This document shows, piece after piece, positions 46,310 through 57,390 of a DNA stretch of 64,000 bases; positions within the stretch are counted from its first letter, which is position 1; every line of letters starts with the position of its first letter. Location of the stretch: the NCBI RefSeq assembly GCF_018320785.1, contig NC_054882.1:2147219-2211218 (forward strand), in the 5' to 3' direction. The position numbers and the translations under genes are program-made. The notes below the pieces were generated by a model that was not told the origin of the DNA, ran no database searches, and saw only the letters and a program-made list of their open reading frames with translations. Source of the stretch: Cheilinus undulatus. Taxonomy: Eukaryota; Chordata; Actinopteri; Labriformes; Labridae.

Positions 46310-47215
46310 TAGTGATTGTAGTATAAACACACCTGTGTTTGGAAGTTCCAGTCACTGGTTCATCAGTATTCCTGGCTACCATTACACTACAAAGACAAAA
46401 GAACACTCCAGAGAAAAGGTTTTTAAAAAGTCTAAATCAGGGGATGGAGACAGAAACATCTCAGAGTCTCTGAACATCCCCCAGAGTTCAGTTAAATCCA
46501 TCATGAAGAAATGAAGGAATATGTCACATGTGTAAATCTGCCTAGATCAGAGCGTCCTCATAAACTGAGTGGGCGTGCAAGAAGGAGACTAGTGAGAGAG
46601 GACACAAAGACACCTATGACTACTCTGAAGGAGCTCCAAGCTTCAGCAGCTGAGATGGAGAGACTCTGCAGACAACAACTGTTGGCCGGGTTCTTCACCA
46701 GTCAGAGCTTTATGGGAGAGTGGCAAAGAGAAAGACACTGTTGAAGAAAACTCAGATTCAATCTGGACTAGAGTTCACCAGAAGGACTGTGGGAGACTCC
46801 ATGGTCAAGAGGAAGAAAGTTCTTTGGTCTGATGAGACCAGAATGGAGCTTTGAGACCATCAGACAAGACGCCAAACACTGACATCACCACAAACACACC
46901 ATCCCCACTGTGGAGCACGCTGGTGGCATTATCATGCTGTGGGGATGCTTCTCAGCATCCAGTCCTGGAAAACTTCTAAAGGTAGAGGGTAAAGACAAGA
47001 CAATGAGCCGAAGCATACAGAGAAAGCTACACAGAGGTGGTTTAAAGACGACAAGGGGAATGTTCCCATGCGACCTGACAGATCTTGATCAGTCTAGCAA
47101 AGACGAACGGAGCAAAATTCCAGAGTCCAGAAGTTTGAGCCTGACTGAGACCTATCCACACAGACTCAGAGCTGTGACTGCAGCCAAAGGTGACTCTACT
47201 AAATACTGACTAGAG
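46310..47215 (+). pseudogene. Decayed Tc1-like transposase
   Basis: Recognisable scraps on the + strand are LSGRARRRLVREDTKTPMTT (46570 on), then SLVWSDETRMEL-type sequence near 46825 with the acidic catalytic region, then GGIIMLWGCFSASSPGKLLK (46922 on), and a tail RLRAVTAAKGDSTKY ending at TGA 47207-47209. The frame is lost between these pieces, and the central QxDNDPKH and PDLNPIE blocks cannot be read. It is a different Tc1 lineage from the neighbour at 44679, which ends only about 35 bp upstream. Confidence 0.75.
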
Positions 47216-47373
47216 GGAGGGAACATTTCTGTAGTCACTTAGTTTACCTTACATATTTTTTATTTTGTAGAAATCTGTTTCACTTCCACACTGAGGAGTT
47301 TTTTGTCGTAAAAGCCCAATCATATCGACCATGGTTGATTTATAAAATTAATACAAGAGTAAATCATGTAAGG

Positions 47374-48430
47374 CAGGGGTTCTCAACCTTTTCAGCCCAC
47401 GACCCCCAAATAAAGGTGTCAGAGACCGGGGACCCCCACTGTACCTGAAGGTGGCTGAACACATAGTCATGTGCAAGGCTGCTCATAAGGGGGGAGCTTT
47501 CTGGGTCCCATTCAAACTTGGGGCCCATGTTTTATGTTAGGCTGTGATATCCATACATTTAAACTGAATAATAAACATGTTATCAAAGCAACAAATATCC
47601 CAAATGTCTTTTCTTATCCTTTTGTGCCTTAGTATATAGCCTAAACAGCCTGAAAGTGGGTTAAAAATGGCAAAATTGGTAGAAAAAAGTGGTGAAATTG
47701 GATTTCTAAAGTAGCAGAAATGGGTTAGAAATAGCAAAAATAGGTGGAAACTTGGTAAAATGGGATTTAAAAGTGGAAAAAAGTGGTTGGAACGGGCAAA
47801 AATGGGTTAAATGAGTCAGAAAAGTAGGCAAAAATTGGCAGAAATGGGTTACATCTGCAAAAAAGGGCATCACAAATAGTGAAATGTGGTTAAAATGGGC
47901 AAAAATGGGTGTCAAAAGTGGTATAAAGGGGTTAATAGTTCTAATGATGGGTCAACAGAAGCAACAATATGCAAAAACTGACAAAAAAGTTTAAACAATG
48001 TACTAAATTGTTTTATAATTCGTGGGAAAAAGTAATGAAAACTGGTAATTATCAGGCAAAATTAGTGTGAAATGGCAAAAGTGGGTATACAGTGGCTAAA
48101 AAGGGTCCAAATTGAGCAAAAATTGATCAAAAGTTGCCAATGATAGCGACATTGGTTGGGGAAAATGGTTAGACAATGGCACTAATAGATATTTTTAATA
48201 TAAGAAACCCATAACAGTGAGACACACTTTTTATCTACCAAATGAGGAAACAGTTATTCAGGATGCTACTGATAAAACTTTTTTATTTTACATTTAACTA
48301 ATTTTGTGCATGTATTTTCATGAAAATGGCTAAAATATACAGTTTGATTTCATTTTAAAAATATTCTCCATTTCTTTAAGGCATCTGGCGACCCCCAAGG
48401 GGGTCCTGACCCCAATGTTGAGAACCCCTG
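47374..48430. mobile_element. hAT-like element, CAGGGGTTCTCAACC family, complete
   Basis: Termini CAGGGGTTCTCAACCTTTTC (left) and reverse complement of the right end CAGGGGTTCTCAACATTGGG. Flanks ATGTAAGG (47366-47373) and AGCTAAGG (48431-48438) match at 6 of 8. The subterminal GACCCCCA…GGGGACCCCC blocks are typical of vertebrate hAT-Charlie-like ends. The interior again has AAAAGTGGCAAAAATGGGTT-type repeats at about 47650-48150, although the terminal repeats differ from the GGCAAAA family. No transposase. Confidence 0.85.
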
Positions 48431-48438
48431 AGCTAAGG

Positions 48439-49158
48439 AGCTGAATACTTTTTATAGACTCTGTATTAAAGGGATGTGATCTGAAATATAGAACAGGAGG
48501 CCCCTGTTGTGACTCAGAAACTTTCTCATGACTAGAAGTTTTAGTGCTGACAAGAGAGTTTTTTGTGACTGCAGGTGACCTTTCTTATTCACATGAGATA
48601 ATTGTTCATGCCCTGAAACCATCCCCATCAGCTCCTGATTGATCAGGGCATAACATTCTGACATTTACGTGCCGATTGACTTCGGTTTCGGTTGGTAAAG
48701 CCGGCGCGGCTGGTTCTCGCCAAGCAGCAGGATCCTGGCAGCTGTGCAGCGTCACGTATTCACACATTCCTCACTGATGAAGGTTGTGACGGGACGCGAT
48801 GTGACACGTCTGCAACGCTTTCATCAGCATAATGACTCCCACTTAGTGAGGATTTTGTAGTCAGATATAGGGCGGTTTCTTTTCCTGATGTCCTTGAATG
48901 CAGCAGCGGGGTCAGTCAGTGTCTGCTGCAGATGAAGCAGATAAGGGCTGATTGTGATGCTCAGACACAGACGGAGACAGACTTAATTATGTGTCTACCA
49001 GTTCATGGGTATTTTACTCTAACTGCACCATAAAGCATCTAAAAAAGGTTAAAATCAGTTGAAAAGAGGCCTCTGTAGACAGGTTTAGCAGACTAAACGT
49101 GGTCTGCAGACCCCGTGGCCTTCACTTTGCAGTGAAATAATGCAGATATATCTTAAAG
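48439..49158. other. Intergenic, unique-looking, no gene recognised
   Basis: The part 48640-48990 is moderately GC-rich, non-repetitive and free of open frames with domains. It could be regulatory sequence but no site can be defended. A homeodomain-like TTAATTA occurs at about 48983. Confidence 0.35.
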
Positions 49159-50591
49159 CAGGGGTGTCAAAGTCAAGGCCCAGGGGCCAAATCCGGCCCA
49201 CCAGATCATATATTTTTATTCTAACTGGCCCACCAGTATGAGGTCTGCAGATTTCCTCCAGTTTAAAAATGTAAACTTAACCATAATGATTGAAAATATC
49301 TGTTTTAAGTCATAAGAATTAGAAAGAGTAAAGAGTTAAAATAATCTCATAAGAGTCAGCAATGTGGAGAAAAGAAATTTGTGTTTTATGTTTTCAAATT
49401 TGCATCTCACAGTTATGACTTAAAGTTATGGTTTGACTTTTTATATCATATTTCGATCTTTTCAAATAATAATTTAGACTTTTATCTCATATCTTGACCG
49501 TTTGCATTCACAATTTAGATTTTTAAGTCATATTTTTACATTTTACATTCATGAATTTCAATTTTAATCCCAAATATTAACCTTTTCGATTTAAAATCTT
49601 ACATTTTTATCTTATCTTTGGACCTTTATAACTTAATATTTTTAATTTTATCTCATATTTAGAATTTTATGATTTTTAATTTTTTCTTATATTTTGGCCT
49701 TTTAAACCCTTGAATATAACTTTTATTCCTAATAATTAATCTTTTGATTCAAAAATGTAACTTATTGTTTTGCATTTCATCTCATTTTGCATTTAAAACT
49801 CCTAATTATCAATCTCTGTCTCATATTTCACCTTCAAAACTCTTGATTTGGAATTTTTTTCTTACATCTTGATGTTTTCAACTCTTAAATACAACTTTTC
49901 TTAATTATTGACCTTTTTGATTCAAAAATTTAACTTATCGTTTTGAATTTTATCTCATTTTGCATTTAAAACTCCTAATTTTGAATTTTATCTCATATTT
50001 TACCTTCAAAATCTTGATTTGGATATTTTTCTTACATCTTGACCTTTTAATTTCTTAAATAAAACTTTTATTCCCAATTATTGACCTTTTTGATTCAAAA
50101 ATTTAACTTATCGTTTTGAATTTTATCTCATTTTGCATTTAAAACTCCTAATTTTGAATTTTATCTCATATTTCACCTTCAAAACTCTTGATTTGGATAT
50201 TTTTTCTTACACCTTGACCTTTTCAACTCTTAAATATAACTTTTATTCCCAATTATTGACACTTTCAATTTAAAAAATTAACGAATTGTAATATATCTCA
50301 TATGTTGCATTCAAGACTCATAATTGTGAATTTTATCTCATATTTTGACCTTTTAAACTCATGATTTTCAATTTTATTTAGTACCTTTACTGTAAAAAAA
50401 CAACAACATGATTTTAACTTTTGACTTTTTTTTAATCTCAAGTTTATTTTTCACCATTGTTTTTTTTCCTGTTCTCGGTTAGCGGTGAAGATGAGGTTGA
50501 CAGTTTATGGGAAATTTTGACCCAGTTCGGCCCTCAGGTTAGACCCAGATTCAGGATTTGGCCCCTGCTGTGACTGAGTCCGACATCCCGG
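49159..50591 (+). mobile_element. hAT-like element, CAGGGGTGTC family, enlarged by internal tandem repeats
   Basis: Left end CAGGGGTGTCAAAGTCAAGG, right end ACTGAGTCCGACATCCCGG (diverged). Flanks TCTTAAAG (49151-49158) and TCTTAAAT (50592-50599) match at 7 of 8. At 1433 bp it is about twice the size of the copies at 28923 and 35319. The extra length comes from a 173-bp tandem repeat (about 49700-50270). No transposase. Confidence 0.88.
49700..50270. repeat. 173-bp tandem repeat, about three units
   Basis: The marker GATTCAAAAAT(G/T)TAACTTAT occurs at 49746, 49919 and 50092, exactly 173 bp apart. Each unit also holds TTTGCATTTAAAACTCCTAA and CTTGATTTGGA. The array sits inside the hAT-like element at 49159. 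Confidence 0.85.
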
Positions 50592-50599
50592 TCTTAAAT

Positions 50600-52699
50600 C
50601 AACATTAAAATGATGTTTTTCTTGTTGTTCAACATAACCTTGAGAATAGTGCTCACAGGAGGAAAAGTGCAAAGTTCTGGCCAAAAAATAAAAACAAAGA
50701 AGCAGAAGCTGGATAAGAGACTCTTTAAGAACCGCTGCAGCCCTCAGGTTCACCTGAACTTTTCATTTAGTGTGCAGGATTCTACTGCATTAGTACACCT
50801 CCTCCTTCCAGTGCATTTCCATACATTTGTTTGCAGTATTAAGGCCCTTTCTTGTTGTTATTATTACTAACCTTCATAAAACATGCCAGTTAGGTAAACA
50901 TGATAAGGATTTACTTTTTTATTTTAGTTTTTATTTCATGCCAACAAGCTAATTCCTAACAAATCAGCCAAAAAAACTCAGATGTGGGTCAAATTTGTCT
51001 GCAGGGTGGCTGCTGCTTAAAACTCTGCAAGAAATTTAAATAAGTCTTTAAGAAGAGCAGATAATATTATAATATTCAGTTAGTACTGAAAGCATCCCTT
51101 TTTAATCAGACGATATCCGTACAACAGTTTAACAAGTGTCACTAATAACAGTCTCTAAAATCAGGAATAGGTGAATTCATGTTCGTCCTACAGAGGGAGA
51201 CAAACAGACCTTTCTGTGCAGACTCTTCATAAATAGAGTCGTAAATGCTGCACTTTATATTTTAGATAGCATATATAGTAATGAATTTCTCTGTATTTAA
51301 TTTTAAATGCATATGAAATTTTATAATTGATGCTGTTTACATTATTTGTATGCTTTTATGCATTATTTTATGCTGAAGTCGTCCCACTGTGCCAGTACAG
51401 CCTGGAAATAAAGCTGGTTCAGTGTTTCTCTTTTTTCCTCTGTAGATTGCAGAGAAAAGAGTTTTGAAGCTGTTTAGGATAGTTTCACATGAGGGACATA
51501 ATAAAGCTGATGCATTTTCAACATTAACCCATCACCATCATTATTACTAGTACTGTTATATTTACTGTTAGTATTGTTATGGTGTTATCTTTATTATTGT
51601 TGTTGTCGTCCGCTCTTATCAGCTGCTCGGTCTGTTTCTGGCGCGTGCTCAGCTCCACATTCACTGTTTACTTCCTCGCGGGCTGCAGGGAGGGAGCGCG
51701 AGGGCTACATGCGGCTCGTGGAGTCTACAATGGCGGCGGGCACGCCCAGCGCGCGGGCACGTGTCAGCCCGGAGTGACTGGAGCTCATCTGACTTTCTAT
51801 ACAGATGGGCACGAAAAAGTTCAACTAGTGGTGAAAGTAACGCCAGATAAACGCTGTTACACCAGTTTATGTGGATGTTTCTGGAAGTTAAGTGTAACCC
51901 TAAATACTGTATGAACAGTTTAGCGATTTTAATTCGACCTAAATAAAAGAAGGTGTAATAAAAATGTCGATAAGAGAAGAGAGAGGAGCTGAGGCTCCCT
52001 CCTGCTCCTCCTCCTCCGCTCTCATAGTGGACATCACATCCAGCACGTCTCTCTGTTCCCTCACGTTGCTCTCGATCCACCGCAGACAGGACACGCTAAC
52101 ACCGGAAGTGGATTGGTGTACCTTCAAAATAAAAAAACAAAACTACTCTTAAAAAGTTGCCTACGTGCTCTGAAGTTGGATGGCATTGCCTCACGAACAG
52201 ACATTAGGTGTGACTGACTCCTGTGTTGTTGCTTTACTTATAACTGAATTAAAATGGAGTATCTTTGTGTTTGGGCAGAGTAACTACATTGAAATATTAC
52301 TACATAAAATATTACTTTTAGAGATAGTTGTTTTAAAATCCGTAATTTTACTTTACTCTTGAGGAATTGTTCTTTCCTACATTTTAAATAACTTTAAGAA
52401 CTGACCCCCCCCCCCCCAAAAGAAAAAAAAAACTTTATAAACTGGCCTTCATATTCTCTTGATTTTCGAAATAAAAAGTCATATTTAACCTTTCCACCCC
52501 CTTCAGGAATAAAAAAATAAATTAAAACAAAAACATTTATTTCCACTGGAATGTATTTATATCGCAAGAGTTTTACTTCTACTGGAGGAAATTTAAATCC
52601 AACTCCCAACCCATAATTCATGGTAGGAGGATATTTCATAAATAAAGGACTCTATGAAAACAAATACTTAATAGTGGAGTTGCTAACTTCACTTTATAA
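50600..52699. other. Intergenic with a CpG-rich patch at about 51610-52110
   Basis: The CpG-rich part includes GGCGCGTGCTC, CTCGCGGGCTGC, GGCGGCGGGCACGCCCAGCG and an ETS-type CCGGAAGT (52102-52109). It could be a promoter or first exon of an unidentified transcript. Open frames on both strands lack recognisable domains, and the minus-strand frame near 51939-52127 has no ATG at its start. A poly-C run lies at about 52406-52418. Confidence 0.35.
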
Positions 52700-53339
52700 T
52701 TTGGGCAATTTAACTTATTTTTCACTCATTTTCCCCACCTTTTTTTTTTTTTTTTTACCAATATCAGTCACCCCCCCCCCCCCAACACACACACACACTT
52801 TTGCTGCTTTTTGCCAATTTTAGTTTTTTTCCCCCTCATTTCCCCCACCTTTTTGCTGCTTTTTGCCTATTGTAGTTATTTTCACCCATTTTTCCTCATC
52901 TTTTTTGCCAGTATTAATCACTTTTCACTCATTTCCCCAAACTTTTTCATGCTTTTGCCAATTTTATTTATTTATCACTCCTTTTTCCCTACTTTTTTGC
53001 TGCTTTTTGGCCAATTTTAGTTATTTTTGTCATTTTCCTCCATCTTTTTTATGCTTTTGTCCATGTAGCCACTTTTTACTCATTTTTTGTCACATTTTTG
53101 CAGCTTTTTACCATTATTGCCACCTGTATGTCATTTTCAGTCACTTATCACTCATTTCTGCCACTTTTTCTCCACATTTTTGTTTCTGTTCAGCCATTTT
53201 TTGGCCACTCTTTTGCAGCTTTTTCACCTATTTTGCCGGCTTTAACTCACCTCTATTTCCACTTTCACACATTTTCACCACTTAGTGGCTCTTTCAAAGG
53301 TATTTTTCACCAATTTGGCTCTTTGGTTGAGTAACACTG
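52700..53339 (-). mobile_element. hAT-like element with GGCAAAA-type interior (copy 8), truncated
   Basis: The right end reads GGTTGAGTAACACTG, reverse complement of the CAGTGTTACTCAACC terminus, preceded by TTGGCTCTTT and AGTGGCTCTTTCAAAGG as in the complete copies. The interior is TTTTTGCTGCTTTTTGCCAA-type units. The opposite terminus (CAGTGATACTCAACGTG) is not found near 52700. A poly-C plus (AC)n run at 52770-52797 lies inside it. Confidence 0.75.
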
Positions 53340-53752
53340 ATTAAAGTAATTTTATAAATAATGATAATATTTGCACGTATGCACAGTTATATTGTGTTAT
53401 AGATAATGACATAATATTTTGAGGCCCCTTGCAGCACGAGGCCTTTTCATATGTGAAGGGCTCGTACAGCCTTTGAAGCTTTTATTTTGAAGTTGGTGAC
53501 CGGAAGTGGTGGTGTCCGCACGTATGCTGACTTGCCGTAGTTCCAGCCTTCATAAGAAGTCGAGGACACGCAGAATCAGTTTGTAGAAATCCTAATCTGA
53601 AGAGTTCAGCTGTCAATCAAACCGGAACAGGCTGACTCTCAGGTTAAGGTTGATAAAAAGTCAAAATAACTTTATTCCAGCCGTTGTCACTGACAGTAAC
53701 AGACATTTACTAGTGAATGAAGTGTTGCTCTGTCACTTTCCAGCCTGATAAG
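53340..53752 (+). promoter_or_regulatory. Probable egln3 promoter and 5' UTR with hypoxia-response-like cores
   Basis: This is the interval between the hAT-like element and the egln3 start. The ten bases GCACGTATGC occur twice (53373-53382 and 53518-53527), each containing CACGT, the complement of the HIF core ACGTG. A third RCGTG core on the minus strand is CACGC at 53567-53571. An ETS-type CCGGAAGT lies at 53500-53507. It is established that EGLN3 is induced by hypoxia through HIF; whether these particular sites act is inference. Confidence 0.45.
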
Positions 53753-54112
53753 ATGCCTCTGATCGAGCTAGTCCCTGACGCGGACTTGGAGCGCTTGGCC
53801 CTGGAGCGGGTCGTCCCGGCTCTGCTGTCCCGGGGATTCTACTTCGTGGACGGGCTGCTCGGTGAGGTGGTCGGGGACGCGGTGCTGGATCAGGTGAAGC
53901 AGATGCACCTGTCGGGAGCGCTGCAGGACGGCCGGCTGGCGGGCTCCGTGCCCGGCATCCACCGGAGGAGCATCCGCGGGGATAAGATCGCCTGGGTGAG
54001 CGGCGCCGAGCGCGGCTGCGAGGCGATCAGCTTCCTGCTCAACGTGATCGATAAGCTGATCTCTGTGTGCGCGAGCAGGCTCGGGGGCAAAGCCATCAGA
54101 GAGAGGTCCAAG
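53753..54112 (+). CDS. egln3: HIF prolyl hydroxylase 3, coding exon 1 (partial gene)
   Basis: This exon encodes 120 residues and ends at the donor AAG|GTAAGA (phase 0). It shows family blocks GLLGEVVGDAVLDQVKQMH (about residues 29-47), then LSGALQDGRLAG, RSIRGDKIAW and GCEAISFLLNVIDKLI, ending in AIRERSK, as at the end of EGLN3 exon 1 in other vertebrates. Known role: an iron- and 2-oxoglutarate-dependent dioxygenase that hydroxylates HIF-alpha prolines under oxygen. The catalytic HxD…H residues lie in later exons, which were not found in the 9.9 kb that follow. MPLIEL matches the family start and has A at -3. An in-frame ATG 12 codons upstream (53717) has a weak context. The exon is GC-rich, unlike its surroundings. 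Confidence 0.95.
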
Positions 54113-54449
54113 GTAAGAGGGCGAGGGATGTGGGTCAAGTTCAAGAGTGGAAACCACTATAATACTGGAGAGGAGCTGGAGCAGAAAGGGTTAAAATCTA
54201 TTTAAAAAGTATTTATCGATTATTAAACAACAAACACTGGAGAGATGGGGCCGTACTCATGAGTGAAACAAAAATAAATGCCTATATGTCAGTAAATTAA
54301 TGCAATATTTGCCTGTTATTATTTTTCGTGTTTGGGTACTGTGGTGCACAGAGTTTGCAATGCATTTCAGTAACACCTGAATGATGCATGTTTTAATTTA
54401 CTAGATATTAGCTTTAAAAGTAAATGAGGGATTCAACTCTTCAGACCTA
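54113..54449 (+). other. Start of egln3 intron 1
   Basis: Begins with the splice donor GTAAGA at 54113. No further exon is seen. The open frame of exon 1 runs on to 54205 but this is intronic read-through. Confidence 0.7.
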
Positions 54450-55320
54450 TGATATTGGGCTACATTAGCTGTAAATATTTGGCTATATTAGCTGAAAACA
54501 TTGGGCTATATCAGCTGTAAACATTGGGCTACATCATCTATAAATGCTGGCCTATATCAGCTGTAATATTGGCCTATATCAGCTGTAATATTGGCCTATA
54601 TCAGCTGTAAATGTTGGGCTATATCAGCTGTAAACATTGGGCTACATCATCTATAAATGCTGGCCTATATCAGCTGTAATATTGGCCTATATCAGCTGTA
54701 ATATTGGCCTATATCAGCTGTAAATATTGGGCTACATCATCTATAAATGTTGGGCTACATCATCTATAAATGTTGGGCTACATCATCTATAAATGTTGGG
54801 CTACATCATCTATAAATGCTGGGCTACATCATCTATAAATGCTGGGCTACATCATCTATAAATGTTGGGCTACATCATCTATAAATGCTGGGCTACATCA
54901 TCTATAAATGCTGGGCTACATCATCTATAAATGCTGGGCTATATCAGCTGTAAATGTTGGGCTTTATCAGCTGTAAATGTTGGGCTTTATCAGCTGTAAA
55001 TGTTGGGCTTTATCAGCTGTAAATGTTGGGCTTTATCAGCTGTAAATGTTGGGCTTTATCAGCTGTAAATGTTGGGCTTTATCAGCTGTAAATATTGGGC
55101 TATATCAACTGTAAATATTTGGCAATATCAGCTGTGTTATATGGCTATATTAGCTGTAAATATTGGGCTATATCATCTGTAAATAATGGGCTTTATTGCC
55201 TTTAAATATTGGCCTATATCACCTTTAATGTTGCGCTGTATCAGCTGTAATATTAAGCTATATCAGCTGTAAATATCAACATATACCAGATGTAATTATT
55301 TGCCTTTATCAGCTGTAATT
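54450..55320. repeat. 23-bp minisatellite in egln3 intron 1, about 37 units
   Basis: The unit begins TTGGGCTACATCATCTATAA and is 23 bases long, with ordered variants. TATATCAGCTGTAA units lie at the left, an almost homogeneous block of ACATCATCTATAAATG at about 54730-54935, then an almost homogeneous block of TTTATCAGCTGTAAATG at about 54955-55090, then decayed units. Some left-hand units are shortened to about 20-21 bases (TGTAATATTGGCCTATATCA). The block structure shows local unit amplification. Confidence 0.93.
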
Positions 55321-56799
55321 TCACTAGCCCTTGCATCCCAGAGTTGGACAGCATCATCACTTTCAAGCAGGTTTTTCCCTCAGTATAAACAATTCACCTG
55401 TGTACTAAAGAATCTAGAATATTGATTAGTAAAAACAAAGATTTAAACTTCCACTATTGTTTGGTTTTGGTACTTTCCTCTATCTTAGACCTCCTGTTTG
55501 TATGAGACAATGAGACAATAAGGAGCAGTGGGGAAGTTATTTTACACCAGTGTGGCTGCAGGAAGATGTTACAGTGGTGCTGAAAAGAACAATAAAGTAT
55601 AAAGAAATTAGTATTTGCATTACAACAATTAATGCACTCATTATGAACCTTAATCAGTCACAATTTAAACATTTATGCTGTCAGTCTTGTAAATATGCAT
55701 TATAGAGTATATGTCTCAGTGAAAGACCATTCAGTTCAAAACAGCAAGAAGCAATGGAAGTGAAGCTCTTGTACCAAAGAAATCTCTGTTTTTAGATGAT
55801 GCCAGGTATAGCAGTGCCATTTTCAGCCCTTTGTTGTGTAGTTGAGCAGGTAAATGGCACATAAGATTACCATTTTCAGCTGGAGTTATGGGTAATGTGG
55901 CCTTAATTCCACTTAAACACTGGTAAAATATTTGTTTAATTTAGACAATGCACTGTAATTTTACTGTAACTAACCCTAAATCAGACAGGCTGTTGTGATA
56001 AATATTGTCTCCCTGATTTTAACGACCATTTTACTGTCAGTAATTGAGTTTATTTTAGTCAAACTTGAGAAAAATATCTTCTAAGGTGAAATTGCACAAG
56101 ATTTTTTCAGCACCAAGTCTGTGTAGTGATCATAAATCTGTGTGATGAAGGATAAGCGTGATGTTAAACAGCACTGTCTTTATCCTTTACCAGCTATCAT
56201 TGATGGTCTCTGTCTTTCTCTGCTCCTCTTCATGGTGGGACAGTGACCTCTAGCAGTCCTTAAGTGGCACTTCAAGTGTTAAAACTTCAGAGGACTTTAG
56301 AGTTAAATGTAAAGTTTTTACTTTTTTATTTTACTTCAAACTCAGCTGAGAAAGGCCGTCTGTTTATTGGATTCAGGTCAGTCTGTGGCCACAGAGAAGC
56401 CGGTACTTTCTCCTTTTGTTTCTGTCCCGTTTCAAACAGAACCATGTCAGAGCGACGGAGGTGTCATCGCCGTGTCCCTACATGTTTGTCCTTTGAATTG
56501 TGTACGTCTTTTGGCAGCGGTCCAGGGTCCTGCTCTGGGCCCTGAGCCAAGGCTTCAGAAACCAGAACATGCTCTGGAAAGGAGGAAATGTCCTGGACCA
56601 GTTCAGGTCCTCTGGGTGTCCTCTGCACGCTTTGTTCCTGCGATTGTGGGTTAATTCAGTCCTGAGAACAGCTCTGTAGTAGAAACGGGTACCCCTGGCG
56701 AGTTTTCCTAACGGAGACTGCAGCTGCCATGTGAGAAAATGCTGACATATAAGCAGTCCGACACAAAGAGAAGTGATAAAAACATCATTACTGGCATCA
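55321..56799. other. egln3 intron 1 sequence, no exon recognised
   Basis: Scanned for the expected second exon (motifs such as CYPGNG or HVDNP) without success. Open frames at 56264-56654 on the + strand have no recognisable domain. Confidence 0.5.
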
Positions 56800-57390
56800 G
56801 CATTGACTAAAATGTCATGTTAAACATTGGTATTATTTATAATATTTATTATTATTGATTTATTTGTTTATTTTTTTATTGATTTTTATTTAAGTCATTT
56901 TTAAAAAATATTTTTATTAATTATTTATCATGTTTATTTCATTTTATTTATTATAATTATTACCTTTGTATTTATTTTATTAATTTTTTACTATTTTTTG
57001 TTTGTTTTTTAATGTATTGAATTAATTTTTATTTAGTTATTATTATTTATTATATAATACTAAGCATTGCTATTACATATAATATCTATCATTATCAATT
57101 ATTCAGTAATTTTATTATTATTATTATATTTCCTTTATATTTTTATTTATTTATTATAGTGTTTATTATTTGATTTATTTTTATGGTTTTCTTTTATACT
57201 TATTCAATTTGATAGTTATTTATTTCGTTCATATTATCATATTTCTATTTATTTGATCTATTACTTATTTATTTCTTATTTGTGTTATTTTTTAATTATT
57301 ATTATGCTTTTCTTTATATTTTTATCTATTTATTCTATTTTTTATTATTCAATTTATTATTATTTACTATATTTTATATGATATTGAACA
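56800..57390. repeat. AT-rich (TTTATT)-like low-complexity tract
   Basis: About 590 bp of degenerate TTATTTATT with almost no C or G. Open frames inside are low-complexity artefacts. Confidence 0.85.

Noticed and set aside
51661..52127. Minus-strand open frames in the CpG-rich patch as a coding gene
   Set aside because: The frame at 51939-52127 begins at TTG rather than ATG, no domain or splice context is recognisable, and open frames are expected by chance in GC-rich DNA.
54450..55320. Regular repeat array that could be taken for CRISPR
   Set aside because: The units are contiguous, 20-23 bp long, with no unique spacers, and lie in a vertebrate intron. It is a minisatellite.
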